Assembly (NCBI RefSeq): GCF_004118975.1
Contig: NZ_CP035376.1
Coordinates: 3,038,001 to 3,102,000 of the forward strand
Direction of reading: 5' to 3'
Length of the DNA stretch: 64,000 nt
Source of the DNA: Luteimonas sp. YGD11-2
GTDB lineage: Bacteria; Pseudomonadota; Gammaproteobacteria; Xanthomonadales; Xanthomonadaceae
Below are positions 56,748 through 64,000 of the stretch, one piece after another. The position numbers were made by a program, and so were the translations under genes. The notes under the pieces are model-generated. The model was not told the DNA's origin and did no database searches. It worked only from the letters and a program-made list of their open reading frames with translations. Position 1 is the first letter of the stretch, and each line of letters starts with the position of its first letter.

Positions 56748-57509
56748 TCAGCCGTTCCAGACCCGCGGCGGCGGCTCGGCCTTGCGGGCCAGGCGCTGGC
56801 GCAGGCGGCTGCCGAAGGCGAACAGCCCACCCAGCAACGCCACCACCAGCACCGCGATGGCGATCGCCACCGGGTTCAGCGAGGACATCGCGATCGGATT
56901 CTGGCTGGGCGCCGGGGTGCCGAGCGGGCCGGCAAAGGTCTGGAACTTCACTGTGACCTTGTTGATGTCGCTCATGCCCGGCACGCCGTCCTTGATGACC
57001 ATCTTCATCTCGGTCTCGTAGTCGCGCACGTTGGCACCGGGCTGGCCGAAGATCACCACCGAGGCGGACGCATCGGTGGCGGTGCCGCCGAGCGGATCGC
57101 GCTCGGGCAGGTTGATGTGCACGTGCGCCTCGGCCACGCCCGGATAGCGCGACAGCGTGCGCGAGAGCTCCTGCTGCAGGCCGTGCTGCAGCATCGAGCG
57201 CTCGGTCTGCGCGGAGGTCGAGAACCCGTCCTTGCGGAAGATGTCGCCCAGCGCCTGGTAGCGCTGGCCGGGCAGCCCGCGCGCGTGCAGCACCTGCATG
57301 GCCTGGGGGAAGTCGGACTGGTCGACGCGGATCTCCCAGCCGGTCTTGCTGGCGGAGGTACGCTTTTCGGCACCGATGCCGGTGGACAGCAGCGCGGCCA
57401 GCACCTCGTTGGCCTGGCGCTCGTCGAGGTCGGCGTACAGCGTGGTGCGCGTGCATGCCGCGAGCAGCACGCACATCAGCAGCACCAGCAGGGGTTTCCA
57501 TCGCTTCAT
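56748..57509 (-). CDS. sctJ: Type III secretion inner-ring lipoprotein SctJ
   Basis: 253 residues of the YscJ/HrcJ family. Lipobox LLAAC follows the signal peptide. The ring-building motif region reads ADLDERQANEVLAALLSTGI and EIRVDQSDFPQAMQVLHARGLP, and the AHVHINLPERD block is present. A C-terminal membrane helix (AIAIAVLVVALLGGLFAFG) and a short cytoplasmic tail complete the usual plan. It forms the inner MS ring with SctD. Confidence 0.95.
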   Translation of the reverse strand: MKRWKPLLVLLMCVLLAACTRTTLYADLDERQANEVLAALLSTGIGAEKRTSASKTGWEIRVDQSDFPQAMQVLHARGLPGQRYQALGDIFRKDGFSTSAQTERSMLQHGLQQELSRTLSRYPGVAEAHVHINLPERDPLGGTATDASASVVIFGQPGANVRDYETEMKMVIKDGVPGMSDINKVTVKFQTFAGPLGTPAPSQNPIAMSSLNPVAIAIAVLVVALLGGLFAFGSRLRQRLARKAEPPPRVWNG

Positions 57510-57525
57510 GACTGCCTCCCGCCGA

Positions 57526-57954
57526 TCAGGACTGCTGGCGGAACAGTTGCTGCACGCCATCCGAAGTGCGGTTGGCCACGTTGGAGGTGAGCTGCGACTG
57601 GAACAGGAACTCATGGCACTTCATCGTCATCTCGAGCATCTGCCCGGGGGTGAGGTCCTGGGTGCTTCCGCTCATCGCCTGCGACAGTGCCTCGATGTTC
57701 TTGGCGCCGCTGTTGAGGTTGTCGAAGGCGGAAATCATCATCCGCGTGCCTTCGGACGGGGCGGCCTCGGCGGCGTTCTGCACCGCCTGTGGCTCGGCGG
57801 TTGCAGGTGCCGAACCGGTGCTGCCGGTGCGCTGCAGGGCCTGCGCGAATTCGCCGACATTGATGGCGCCCGCCTGCTGCGGGGCCATCGCGGCTCCGCC
57901 GCCGGCGGCGTGTGTGGCGACGTCCATCGCCGCGACCTGGATGGCTTCGATCAT
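57526..57954 (-). CDS. sctI: Type III secretion inner-rod protein SctI
   Basis: 142 residues with the conserved C-terminal rod motif (MLEMTMKCHEFLFQSQLTSN, then VANRTSDGVQQLFRQ), as in EscI/YscI/HrpB-type proteins. The N-terminal part is variable and alanine-rich. It is an early secreted subunit that builds the inner rod joining export gate and needle. The sctJ start lies 16 bases downstream. Confidence 0.88.
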   Translation of the reverse strand: MIEAIQVAAMDVATHAAGGGAAMAPQQAGAINVGEFAQALQRTGSTGSAPATAEPQAVQNAAEAAPSEGTRMMISAFDNLNSGAKNIEALSQAMSGSTQDLTPGQMLEMTMKCHEFLFQSQLTSNVANRTSDGVQQLFRQQS

Positions 57955-58067
57955 TGGTGACTCCCGGACCCGTGGTCCTTCAGCCGTGCATCTGCTTGCG
58001 GGTGTCCCGGTGCATCGTGGCGCGGCCGCCGCGGTGGCGGCGGCGCCCGATGCCCCGGCGACCGCGG

Positions 58068-58388
58068 TTACTGGCGCTTGCCCAGCGTCTCGAGCGCCTG
58101 GCCCACGCTGTTCTGCGAGGTGGCGGCGTTGTTGGACATGAACTGCATCTTCAGGCTGGCGGCGGTCAGCTGCACCATGTTCGACGGCTGGTCACCGCCG
58201 GCGGAGATCTGGTCCGACATCTGGGTGATGCGCGAGGCCTGGCCGTCGAGGGTGTTGCCCCACGCGCGCGACATCGCCTCGTACCAGCTCGAGCTGCTGC
58301 CGGCGGAGGCGCCGCCGCGGGTCGGCCCGTTCTGCATGGCGGCGGTGCCGATGAAGTTGTTCAACTGCGAAGTGTCGATCATGGTCAT
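58068..58388 (-). CDS. Small helical type III secretion protein, candidate needle subunit
   Basis: 106 residues: a Ser/Gly-rich N-terminus, then SWYEAMSRAWGNTLDGQASRI and QLTAASLKMQFMSNNAATSQ with a KRQ end. It occupies the place where Ysc-type clusters carry the needle gene (sctD-sctF-...-sctI-J-K-L), and nothing else nearby looks like SctF. It is a little longer than typical needle proteins (80-90 residues). It is a likely paralogue of the 104-residue protein at 51810-52124. An ATG two codons later is possible. A good AAGGAG site favours 58388. Confidence 0.6.
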   Translation of the reverse strand: MTMIDTSQLNNFIGTAAMQNGPTRGGASAGSSSSWYEAMSRAWGNTLDGQASRITQMSDQISAGGDQPSNMVQLTAASLKMQFMSNNAATSQNSVGQALETLGKRQ

Positions 58389-58527
58389 GTCGTGCTCCTT
58401 CCTGTGGGTGCCGAAGACGGCGACTGCTGCGGTTGGACTGCGGGACTCTACTGGAGTCGATGGCGATGAATGCGTGACCTCGGGTACGCCCGAGGGGTCG
58501 CGGGAAACCTCCTGACCGGCGTGCTGC

Positions 58528-59757
58528 TCACTGGCGCGCTCCGGCGGCACGAACCCGCGGGTCGGCAGCCAGCGGCCGGGCGGCGGGGGTGGCCGGCATG
58601 GCCGAGGCGACTTCGGCCGCATCGCCCTCGGCGGGCGTCTCCACCGCTGCCGGGGGCGGACGCGGGGTCAGCCGTTGCAGGTTGCCGTTGCTGTCGACCA
58701 CCTGCGCGTGTTCGCCGACCGCGACCAGCTGCCCCCAGCCCGGCAGCTGCGCGCCGACTTCGTAGCGGGTCCCGTCCAGCGCGATGACGTGGGCGTTCTC
58801 GCCGCGCACGATCGACACGATGTGGATCGGATCCTGCTCGTCTGCCGGAATGCCGGTACTGGACGGCGGCGGAGTGGCCAGGTTGATCGGCACCACCCGG
58901 TTCACCCCGGTCTCGACCACCGCGCGCGATTGCGCGAACTGGCGGAAGGCGTCCTCGTCGGTGAAATAGCCGCTGACCTCGACGTCGTCGTTGCCCAGGT
59001 AACGCACGCGCTCGATGCGGAAACCGCCGCCGCGCAGGATCTCCGACACCGAATACGCGAGGTCCTCGCCGCTGCGCAGGTCGACCCGCGCCGGCAGGCC
59101 TTCGGTTTCCACCTGCTGGCGCAGCGCATCGCGGGTGGTGCGGTCGCCGATGGTGCCGCTGAGCACCCAGCTGTCGCCGTGGCCACGTTCGATGCGCGCA
59201 TTGGCGACATGGTGTTCGGCAGCCAGCGCACGCAGCCGGGTCTCGATGTCGACCGGCTGTTCCTTGGCGGGCACGACGGCCACGAAGATCGCCAGCAGCG
59301 CCAGCGACAGCACCGACACCGCGGCAATCATCGGCAACCGGCGGGTGATCGCCTGGCCCGGCCGCGGCGACGGCGAGTCGAACTCGACGCCCTCCGGCGC
59401 CAGCGCAATCCACGCCGGGTCGTCGATATCGCCGAAGGCCAGTGCTGCCTCGCCGAGGCCGACACGCTGCACCGACGGCAGTTCCTCCGGATCACCCGGA
59501 TGCAGCAGGCGGCCTTCGAGCTTCAGTGGCGCGTCGAGCGCGCGCAGCTGCACGGCGCCGTCGATCACGCTGATCAGCGCGTGGCGGATCGCCACGCCGC
59601 GGTCGGCGAGCACGATGTCGCAGTCGTCGCCGCTGCCGACGAGGATCATCTCGCGCTCGGCGAGCTCGCGGCTGGCCCCGGCGTGCAGGCCGGCCACGAT
59701 CCGCAGCACCTTGCCCGTGGCGGTGGGCGCCTGGTCGGTCGTGGTGGCATCGGTCAT
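58528..59757 (-). CDS. sctD: Type III secretion inner-ring protein SctD
   Basis: 409 residues: an N-terminal cytoplasmic FHA-like domain (about 15-115, MILVGSGDDCDIVLADRGVA), a single membrane helix (141-163), then periplasmic ring-building domains (e.g. LAAEHHVANARIERGHGD with VLSGTIGDRTTRDALRQQVE, and RVRYLGNDDVEVSGYF). The C-terminus carries a small BON-like region and an Ala/Pro-rich tail. It forms the outer part of the inner MS ring with SctJ and contacts the secretin. It begins 29 bases after sctV. Confidence 0.88.
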   Translation of the reverse strand: MTDATTTDQAPTATGKVLRIVAGLHAGASRELAEREMILVGSGDDCDIVLADRGVAIRHALISVIDGAVQLRALDAPLKLEGRLLHPGDPEELPSVQRVGLGEAALAFGDIDDPAWIALAPEGVEFDSPSPRPGQAITRRLPMIAAVSVLSLALLAIFVAVVPAKEQPVDIETRLRALAAEHHVANARIERGHGDSWVLSGTIGDRTTRDALRQQVETEGLPARVDLRSGEDLAYSVSEILRGGGFRIERVRYLGNDDVEVSGYFTDEDAFRQFAQSRAVVETGVNRVVPINLATPPPSSTGIPADEQDPIHIVSIVRGENAHVIALDGTRYEVGAQLPGWGQLVAVGEHAQVVDSNGNLQRLTPRPPPAAVETPAEGDAAEVASAMPATPAARPLAADPRVRAAGARQ

Positions 59758-59786
59758 GGTGGGTGCACTCCGTATCGCGTGAGGCG

Positions 59787-61841
59787 TCAGGCGTTGATCT
59801 GCCCGGCCTGGACGATGCGCAGGTCGGGCGCGAGCTCCTGGTAGGACAGCACCGGGAGTTCGAAGAAGTCGATTTCCATCAGCTTGCGCAGGTGGCGGCG
59901 CACATCCAGCGAGCACAGCAGCACCGGCTGCACGCCCGGCGCCTGCCGCGCCAGATGCGCACGCACCTCGTTGCCCAGCCGCGCGGCGAGCTCGGGCGAG
60001 ATCGCCAGCTGGCTGGCGCCGCCGGCCACGCGCACCGACTGCCGCAGCTTGTCCTCGAGTTCGGGATGGATCAGCAGGACATGCAGGGTGCGGTCGGCAT
60101 CGGCGTAACGGTCGGCGATCTCGCGCTTGAGCGCCACGCGCACGTATTCGGTCAGCAGCACCACGTCCTTCTCGCGGCCACCGACATCGGTGATCGCCTC
60201 GAACGCATCGCGCAGGTTGCGGATCGGCACGCCCTCCTCGGCCAGCCGGCGCAGCACCTCGGCCACGCGCTGCGGCGCGACCACGCGCAGCATTTCCTTG
60301 ACCAGGTCCGGATAGTCCCGCTGCATGCGCCCGAACAGGTTGGACGTTTCCTGGATCCCGAGGAAGCCACCGAGGCGGCGCTGCAGCGCGGCGCGGGCGT
60401 GCTCGGCGATGACGTCGAGCGGGTCGCGCGCATCCTCGCCGGGGTCGCTGGTCCAGGTGCCCGACAGCGCCGGGAAGAACCCCGCCAGCCGTGCCGATGC
60501 ATCGGCACCGGGCGCCGCGGGCCTGAGCCGGGCATCGAGCTGCACGCGCCCCGACGCCAGCCGCGCGCCGTAGGCGGACAGGCGGTACTCGCCTTCGCCC
60601 AGCGCATGGTTGATGCGGAGTTTCGGCGACGGCACCGGCACGCCGTATTCGTCGCGCTGCTGCTGGGCGATGTCGGCGATGCGGCTGCGCAGCGCCTCCT
60701 GGCCGTAGCGCTCGGCCAGCGACGGCGCGATCTCCAGCGCCAGCTGCGGCGGCGGTGCCAGCTCCTCGCTCTGCTCCTCGCGCGCCTGGCTGGCCACGAC
60801 TTCCTCGTCGGTCACGCGGAACAGCCGGCGGAGGTGCTCGAAGTCATGCCGGTAGCGCCACGCGCTGATCCCCAGCAGGATCGCCCCCAGCACCAGGAAC
60901 ACCGGCCACGGGAAGCCCGGCACCAGCATCATCAGCAGCGCCAGGCAGCCGGTGATCAGCAGCACGCGCGGCTGCCCGTTGATCTGGCGGGTGATGGCGT
61001 CGCCGAGGTGGCGGTCCTCCACCTCGCCGGTGGTGCGTGTGACCACGAGGCCCGCGGCGATGGTGCCGAGGATCGCCGGGATCTGCGAGACCAGGCCGTC
61101 GCCGATGGTGAGGATCGAGTACACCCGCGTCGCTTCGCCCAGCGGCATGCCACGCTGCAGGACGCCGATGGCCAGACCGCCGAGCAGGTTGATCAGGATG
61201 ATGACGATGCCGGCGATGGCGTCGCCCTTGACGAACTTCATCGCACCGTCGAGCGAACCATGCAGCTGGCTCTCGGTTTCCAGCAGGCGGCGCTTGCGAC
61301 GCGCCTCGTCCTTGTCGATGAGGCCTGCGCGCAGGTCGGAATCGATCGACAGCTGCTTGCCGGGCATCGCATCCAGGGTGAAGCGCGCCGCGACTTCGGC
61401 GACGCGCTCGGCGCCCTTGGCGATGACGATGAACTGCACCACCGTGATGATGAGGAACACCACCAGCCCGACCACGAGGTTGCCGCCGGCCACCAGGTTG
61501 CCGAAGGTCTCGACGATGTGGCCGCCCTCGGCATTGAGCAGGATCGAACGGGTGATCGCGATCGAGATCGCCAGCCGGAACAGCGTGGTCAGCAGCAGCA
61601 CGCTGGGGAAACTGGAGAACGCCACCGGGGTGGGGATGTAGATGCCCAGCAGCAGCAGCCCGAAGCCGATCGAGATGTTCACCGCGACCAGGCTGTCGAT
61701 CAGCCACAACGGCAGCGGCAGGATCATCACGGTGATGATCGTGACCGCGGCGAAGGCCAGCAGGATGTCGCTGTAGCTGAAGGCGCGGCGCGAGACGTTG
61801 CCGGCCGGCGGTGCCAGCAGGTTGGCGATCAGCGCGCGCAT
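59787..61841 (-). CDS. sctV: Type III secretion export gate protein SctV
   Basis: 684 residues of the FHIPEP family. The N-terminal half has eight membrane segments. The FHIPEP block PTPVAFSSFPSVLLLTTLFRLAISIAITR and the loop AMPGKQLSIDSDLRAGLIDK show the YscV/HrcV/InvA branch rather than flagellar FlhA. The C-terminal cytoplasmic domain is about 340 residues. It forms the nonameric export gate ring. The ATG at 61841 was preferred, and a GTG two codons before it is possible. No good ribosome-binding site is seen. Confidence 0.95.
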   Translation of the reverse strand: MRALIANLLAPPAGNVSRRAFSYSDILLAFAAVTIITVMILPLPLWLIDSLVAVNISIGFGLLLLGIYIPTPVAFSSFPSVLLLTTLFRLAISIAITRSILLNAEGGHIVETFGNLVAGGNLVVGLVVFLIITVVQFIVIAKGAERVAEVAARFTLDAMPGKQLSIDSDLRAGLIDKDEARRKRRLLETESQLHGSLDGAMKFVKGDAIAGIVIILINLLGGLAIGVLQRGMPLGEATRVYSILTIGDGLVSQIPAILGTIAAGLVVTRTTGEVEDRHLGDAITRQINGQPRVLLITGCLALLMMLVPGFPWPVFLVLGAILLGISAWRYRHDFEHLRRLFRVTDEEVVASQAREEQSEELAPPPQLALEIAPSLAERYGQEALRSRIADIAQQQRDEYGVPVPSPKLRINHALGEGEYRLSAYGARLASGRVQLDARLRPAAPGADASARLAGFFPALSGTWTSDPGEDARDPLDVIAEHARAALQRRLGGFLGIQETSNLFGRMQRDYPDLVKEMLRVVAPQRVAEVLRRLAEEGVPIRNLRDAFEAITDVGGREKDVVLLTEYVRVALKREIADRYADADRTLHVLLIHPELEDKLRQSVRVAGGASQLAISPELAARLGNEVRAHLARQAPGVQPVLLCSLDVRRHLRKLMEIDFFELPVLSYQELAPDLRIVQAGQINA

Positions 61842-62076
61842 GCGCACACCCGGGCACGATCCACGGATCCGGCGCTCATGTCGCTGGCATGCCGCCCGGA
61901 ATCCGACTCATGTCCCGCCCCTGTCCGCTTGCCGACTTCCGGCTGCTGCACGACCCCTGCCCTCATGCGTCACTTTGTGCCCCGAACGATATCCGGGACA
62001 CGTGACCGTAAGGTAAAAATCCTGTTGCAGGGCGACAGGCGGCGGAAGTCCGTCACGTTACGTGACCGCGTTCACG
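61842..62076 (-). promoter_or_regulatory. Regulatory region upstream of sctV with a perfect palindrome
   Basis: 235 bases between the FliO-like gene and sctV without a gene. A 15-base perfect palindrome, GTCACGT-T-ACGTGAC, lies at 62052-62066. CACGTGACCG recurs nearby at about 62000. These may be operator half-sites for a regulator of the injectisome operon. This would make sctV the first gene of its own transcript. Confidence 0.45.
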
Positions 62077-62529
62077 TTATCGGGCGGTAGGCCCTTGCGG
62101 CCGACGCATGAGGTCGAGGAAGGTCCGCTTGCCGGGGGCGGTCTCGACCACCGGCGCGTCCTCCACCGGGGCGATGTCTGCGGCATCGAGTTCGGTGATC
62201 AGGTTCACCGAATGCCCGCTCACCCCCACCGCCAGCACCCGCCCGGCACGCGAGCGCACCAGGACGACGCGCTCACGCGGCCCCACCGGCAGGATCTGCA
62301 CCACCGACAGCGGCGCGTCCTGGCCGGTCAGGCCGAATTTCCGGCGGATATGCCGTAACGCCACCAGAAGGGCAACGATGATAAAAGCGAGCGGCAGCAG
62401 GATCGCGAGCAGCTCGCCCCAGAAGGTCGGCGCCGCGGTCAGCTCCGCAGGGGTCGCCGCCGCAGCACCGGTCACGGCAACGAGGCTGGCAGCGGCGAGA
62501 CGGGCGGGGGAACGGAACGAAGTGCGCAT
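62077..62529 (-). CDS. FliO-like membrane protein beside the injectisome operon
   Basis: 150 residues: a signal-like segment (about 1-25), a membrane helix (about 37-59), and a cytoplasmic domain with SVVQILPVGPRERVVLVRSR and AGRVLAVGVSGHSVNLIT that matches the FliO domain (about 60-112). FliO helps assemble the FliPQR export gate of flagella and is normally absent from injectisomes. No flagellar gene is in the window. It is transcribed in the same direction as sctV, 235 bases upstream of it. The family call is good, but its role here is an open question. Confidence 0.75.
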   Translation of the reverse strand: MRTSFRSPARLAAASLVAVTGAAAATPAELTAAPTFWGELLAILLPLAFIIVALLVALRHIRRKFGLTGQDAPLSVVQILPVGPRERVVLVRSRAGRVLAVGVSGHSVNLITELDAADIAPVEDAPVVETAPGKRTFLDLMRRPQGPTAR

Positions 62530-62630
62530 GGGAGGTCGGGCTTGAAGCGGAGCGGGGGGGAGGCGGCAATCGCGCAGCGCAGGGTAACCCAGGCCGGTGG
62601 TGGCACCCGCCATCGCAGGGCGCGCGCGCA

Positions 62631-63713
62631 ATGACGCCGGCACGGCGGGTCGCGGCGGCGGCCGACATGGCTCACGGGACGCGGCTGGACGACGTGCTGG
62701 CCGCGGTGCCGTTCGCCTGTGCCGCCTATGCACGCGACGACGGCCGCCTGCTCGCGGCCAACGTCGCATTCCGCGAGGAGTTCGGGCGCCTCGACGGCCA
62801 CGACCGCCGTGACGGGTTGCTGGCCGCGCTGCATGGCAGTGGCGTCGATGTCGATCCCGGCAGCGAGGTCCGCGCGCCCCACAACGACCGCTGGTACGCG
62901 CTGTACTGGCGCGAGGCGGCCACGCAGCCACCGGCGCTGCTGCTGACCGCGGTCGACATCTCCGAGCGCATCGAGATCCTCGATTCGCACAAGAGCCGCC
63001 AGGACAAGCTGCTGTTCACCTCGCGACTGATGTCGGTGGGCGAGATGGCCGCCACGCTGGCCCACGAGCTCAACCAGCCGCTGGCGGCGATCGTGAACTA
63101 CCTCAACGGCAGCCTGCGCCTGGTCGGCCAGGCCGGCGGACCGGTGCAGGTGGAACGTGCGCTGCTGGCCGCGCGCACCCAGGCCGAACATGCCAGCGCG
63201 GTGATCGCCCGGGTGCGCGAGTTCGTGCGTGCCCGCGAGCCGCGCCGCGATGCCCAGGACGTGGCGCTGATCGTGCAGACGGTCGTGGAACTGCTGCGCC
63301 TGGAGGCCGAACGTCAGCAGCTGCGCATCGACATCGCCCTGCAGCCGGGCATGCCGGCGGCGTATGCCGACCGGGTGATGGTCGAGCAGGTGCTGCTGAA
63401 CCTGGTCAAGAACGCGATCGAGGCGATGCGCGAGGTACCGGCCGCGCGCCGCGACCTGCGCGTCGAGGGCCGGGTCGACCTCGACGGCGCGGTGGAGCTG
63501 CGCGTGCTCGACCGTGGCAAGGGCCTGTCGCCGGCGGAAAGCGAGCAGCTGTTCTCGCCGTTCTTCACCACCAAGAGCGACGGCCTCGGCATCGGCCTGG
63601 CGATCTGCCGCTCGATCATCGAGTACCACGAAGGGCGGCTGTTCTTCGAACCGCGCCAGGATGGCGGCAGCGTGTTCGGCTTCACCCTGCCGCCTGCCGA
63701 CGGGAGACCCTGA
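62631..63713 (+). CDS. FixL-like PAS sensor histidine kinase
   Basis: Up to 360 residues, soluble: an N-terminal PAS domain (about 18-115, VPFACAAYARDDGRLLAANVAF), a HisKA domain with phospho-acceptor His145 (MAATLAHELNQPLAAIVNYLNGS), and a HATPase domain with NLVKNAIEAM (N box) and FFTTKSDGLGIGLAICRSI. The layout matches the FixL/DctB group. The TGA overlaps the ATG of the receiver gene next to it. Divergent from the FliO-like gene, it may control the injectisome. An ATG at 62667 is an alternative start. Confidence 0.88.
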   Translation: MTPARRVAAAADMAHGTRLDDVLAAVPFACAAYARDDGRLLAANVAFREEFGRLDGHDRRDGLLAALHGSGVDVDPGSEVRAPHNDRWYALYWREAATQPPALLLTAVDISERIEILDSHKSRQDKLLFTSRLMSVGEMAATLAHELNQPLAAIVNYLNGSLRLVGQAGGPVQVERALLAARTQAEHASAVIARVREFVRAREPRRDAQDVALIVQTVVELLRLEAERQQLRIDIALQPGMPAAYADRVMVEQVLLNLVKNAIEAMREVPAARRDLRVEGRVDLDGAVELRVLDRGKGLSPAESEQLFSPFFTTKSDGLGIGLAICRSIIEYHEGRLFFEPRQDGGSVFGFTLPPADGRP

Positions 63714-64000
63714 TGGCGACTGACGTGCGCGTCCACCTGGTGGACGACAACACCCCGTTCCGGGATTCCACCGCCTGGCTGCTGGAGACGGCGGGCTTCG
63801 AGGTGCATGCCTATCCATCGGGCCCCGCATTCCTGGCCGAATGGCCGTCGCGGCGCCGCGGCGATGGCGCCGAGTGCGTGGTGTCCGACATCCGCATGCC
63901 GGAAATGAGCGGCCTCCAGCTGCAGGACACGCTGCGCCGACAGGGCTGCAACGTGCCGCTGGTCTTCGTCACCGCGCACGGCGACGTGCCGCTGGCGGTA
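63713..64000 (+). CDS. FixJ-family response regulator, N-terminal part (cut by window edge)
   Basis: 96 residues visible: a receiver domain with acidic pair Asp11/Asp12, phospho-acceptor Asp59 (VVSDIRMPEMSG) and Thr87 (FVTAHGD). This is the FixJ/DctD-type receiver. The output domain lies outside the window. The ATG at 63713 overlaps the kinase stop (TGATG), so kinase and regulator are co-translated. It may be the regulator of the injectisome cluster. Confidence 0.85.
   Translation, partial: MATDVRVHLVDDNTPFRDSTAWLLETAGFEVHAYPSGPAFLAEWPSRRRGDGAECVVSDIRMPEMSGLQLQDTLRRQGCNVPLVFVTAHGDVPLAV

Noticed and set aside
59787..61841. Reading the SctV gene as flagellar FlhA because of the FliO-like neighbour
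   Set aside because: The loop after the membrane half (AMPGKQLSIDSDLRAGLIDK) and the flanking sctD, I, J, K, L, N, O and P genes fit the injectisome branch.

Overview
The window is 64 kb of high-GC, densely packed bacterial chromosome with strong G/C third-position bias. The gene set points to the Xanthomonadaceae/Lysobacteraceae (a Luteimonas- or Lysobacter-like bacterium): a xanthomonadin-type aryl polyene pigment cluster with a XanB2-type chorismatase and a XanA2-type ligase, plus the order PPTase-rsmG-parA-parB. No tRNA, rRNA, insertion sequence, prophage or CRISPR array was seen. The genus is an inference from content, not from a marker gene.

Region 1 (1-17 kb): pigment and core metabolism. 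A minus-strand operon (1-4246) holds an acyl carrier protein, a COG4648 membrane protein, a PlsC acyltransferase, a FabZ-like dehydratase, an LpxL/HtrB-like acyltransferase, a LolA-like carrier and the start of an MMPL exporter. Divergent from it are a flavin halogenase-like enzyme and the chorismatase. Then come hemB, aroE, a YkgJ protein, a gamma carbonic anhydrase, xthA, a D-2-hydroxyacid dehydrogenase divergent from serA, and glsB. The aryl-ACP ligase (xanA2-like) and a 4'-phosphopantetheinyl transferase lie at 14.3-16.4 kb, so the pathway is split over two nearby loci: chorismate to hydroxybenzoate (xanB2), loading on ACP (xanA2, PPTase), then type II PKS elongation, acyl transfer and export.

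Region 2 (16-22 kb): rsmG, parA, parB, an 861-bp gene-free stretch rich in inverted repeats, a DUF885 peptidase-like protein, and rpmB-rpmG with a clear sigma-70 promoter and terminator.

Region 3 (22-36 kb): a coherent acetate regulon. A transporter-fused hybrid kinase (CrbS-like), an ExoD-family protein, a LuxR-type regulator (CrbR-like) and acsA are followed, divergently, by a DcaP-like porin, a possible 30-codon leader ORF, a DUF4212 subunit and its cation:acetate symporter, a small membrane protein, a cNMP/CBS/DUF294 protein and a DEDDh exonuclease.

Region 4 (36-50 kb): mixed housekeeping and envelope genes: a HEIGHH metalloprotease-TPM lipoprotein, an EF-hand protein, a fatty-acid desaturase, mutM, an ECF sigma factor with a Ser/Thr kinase-TPR protein, tdk, two tandem Sel1-type secreted paralogues, rep and an e(P4)-like acid phosphatase lipoprotein.

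Region 5 (50-64 kb): a type III secretion injectisome cluster on the minus strand in the order sctV-sctD-small helical protein-sctI-J-K-L-N-O-P-unknown-small helical protein, ended by a strong terminator. It is preceded by a FliO-like membrane protein, a family normally confined to flagella. It is flanked by a divergent FixL/FixJ-type two-component pair on one side and by a 494-residue low-complexity protein with two C-terminal membrane segments on the other. sctC, Q, R, S, T and U are not in this window.
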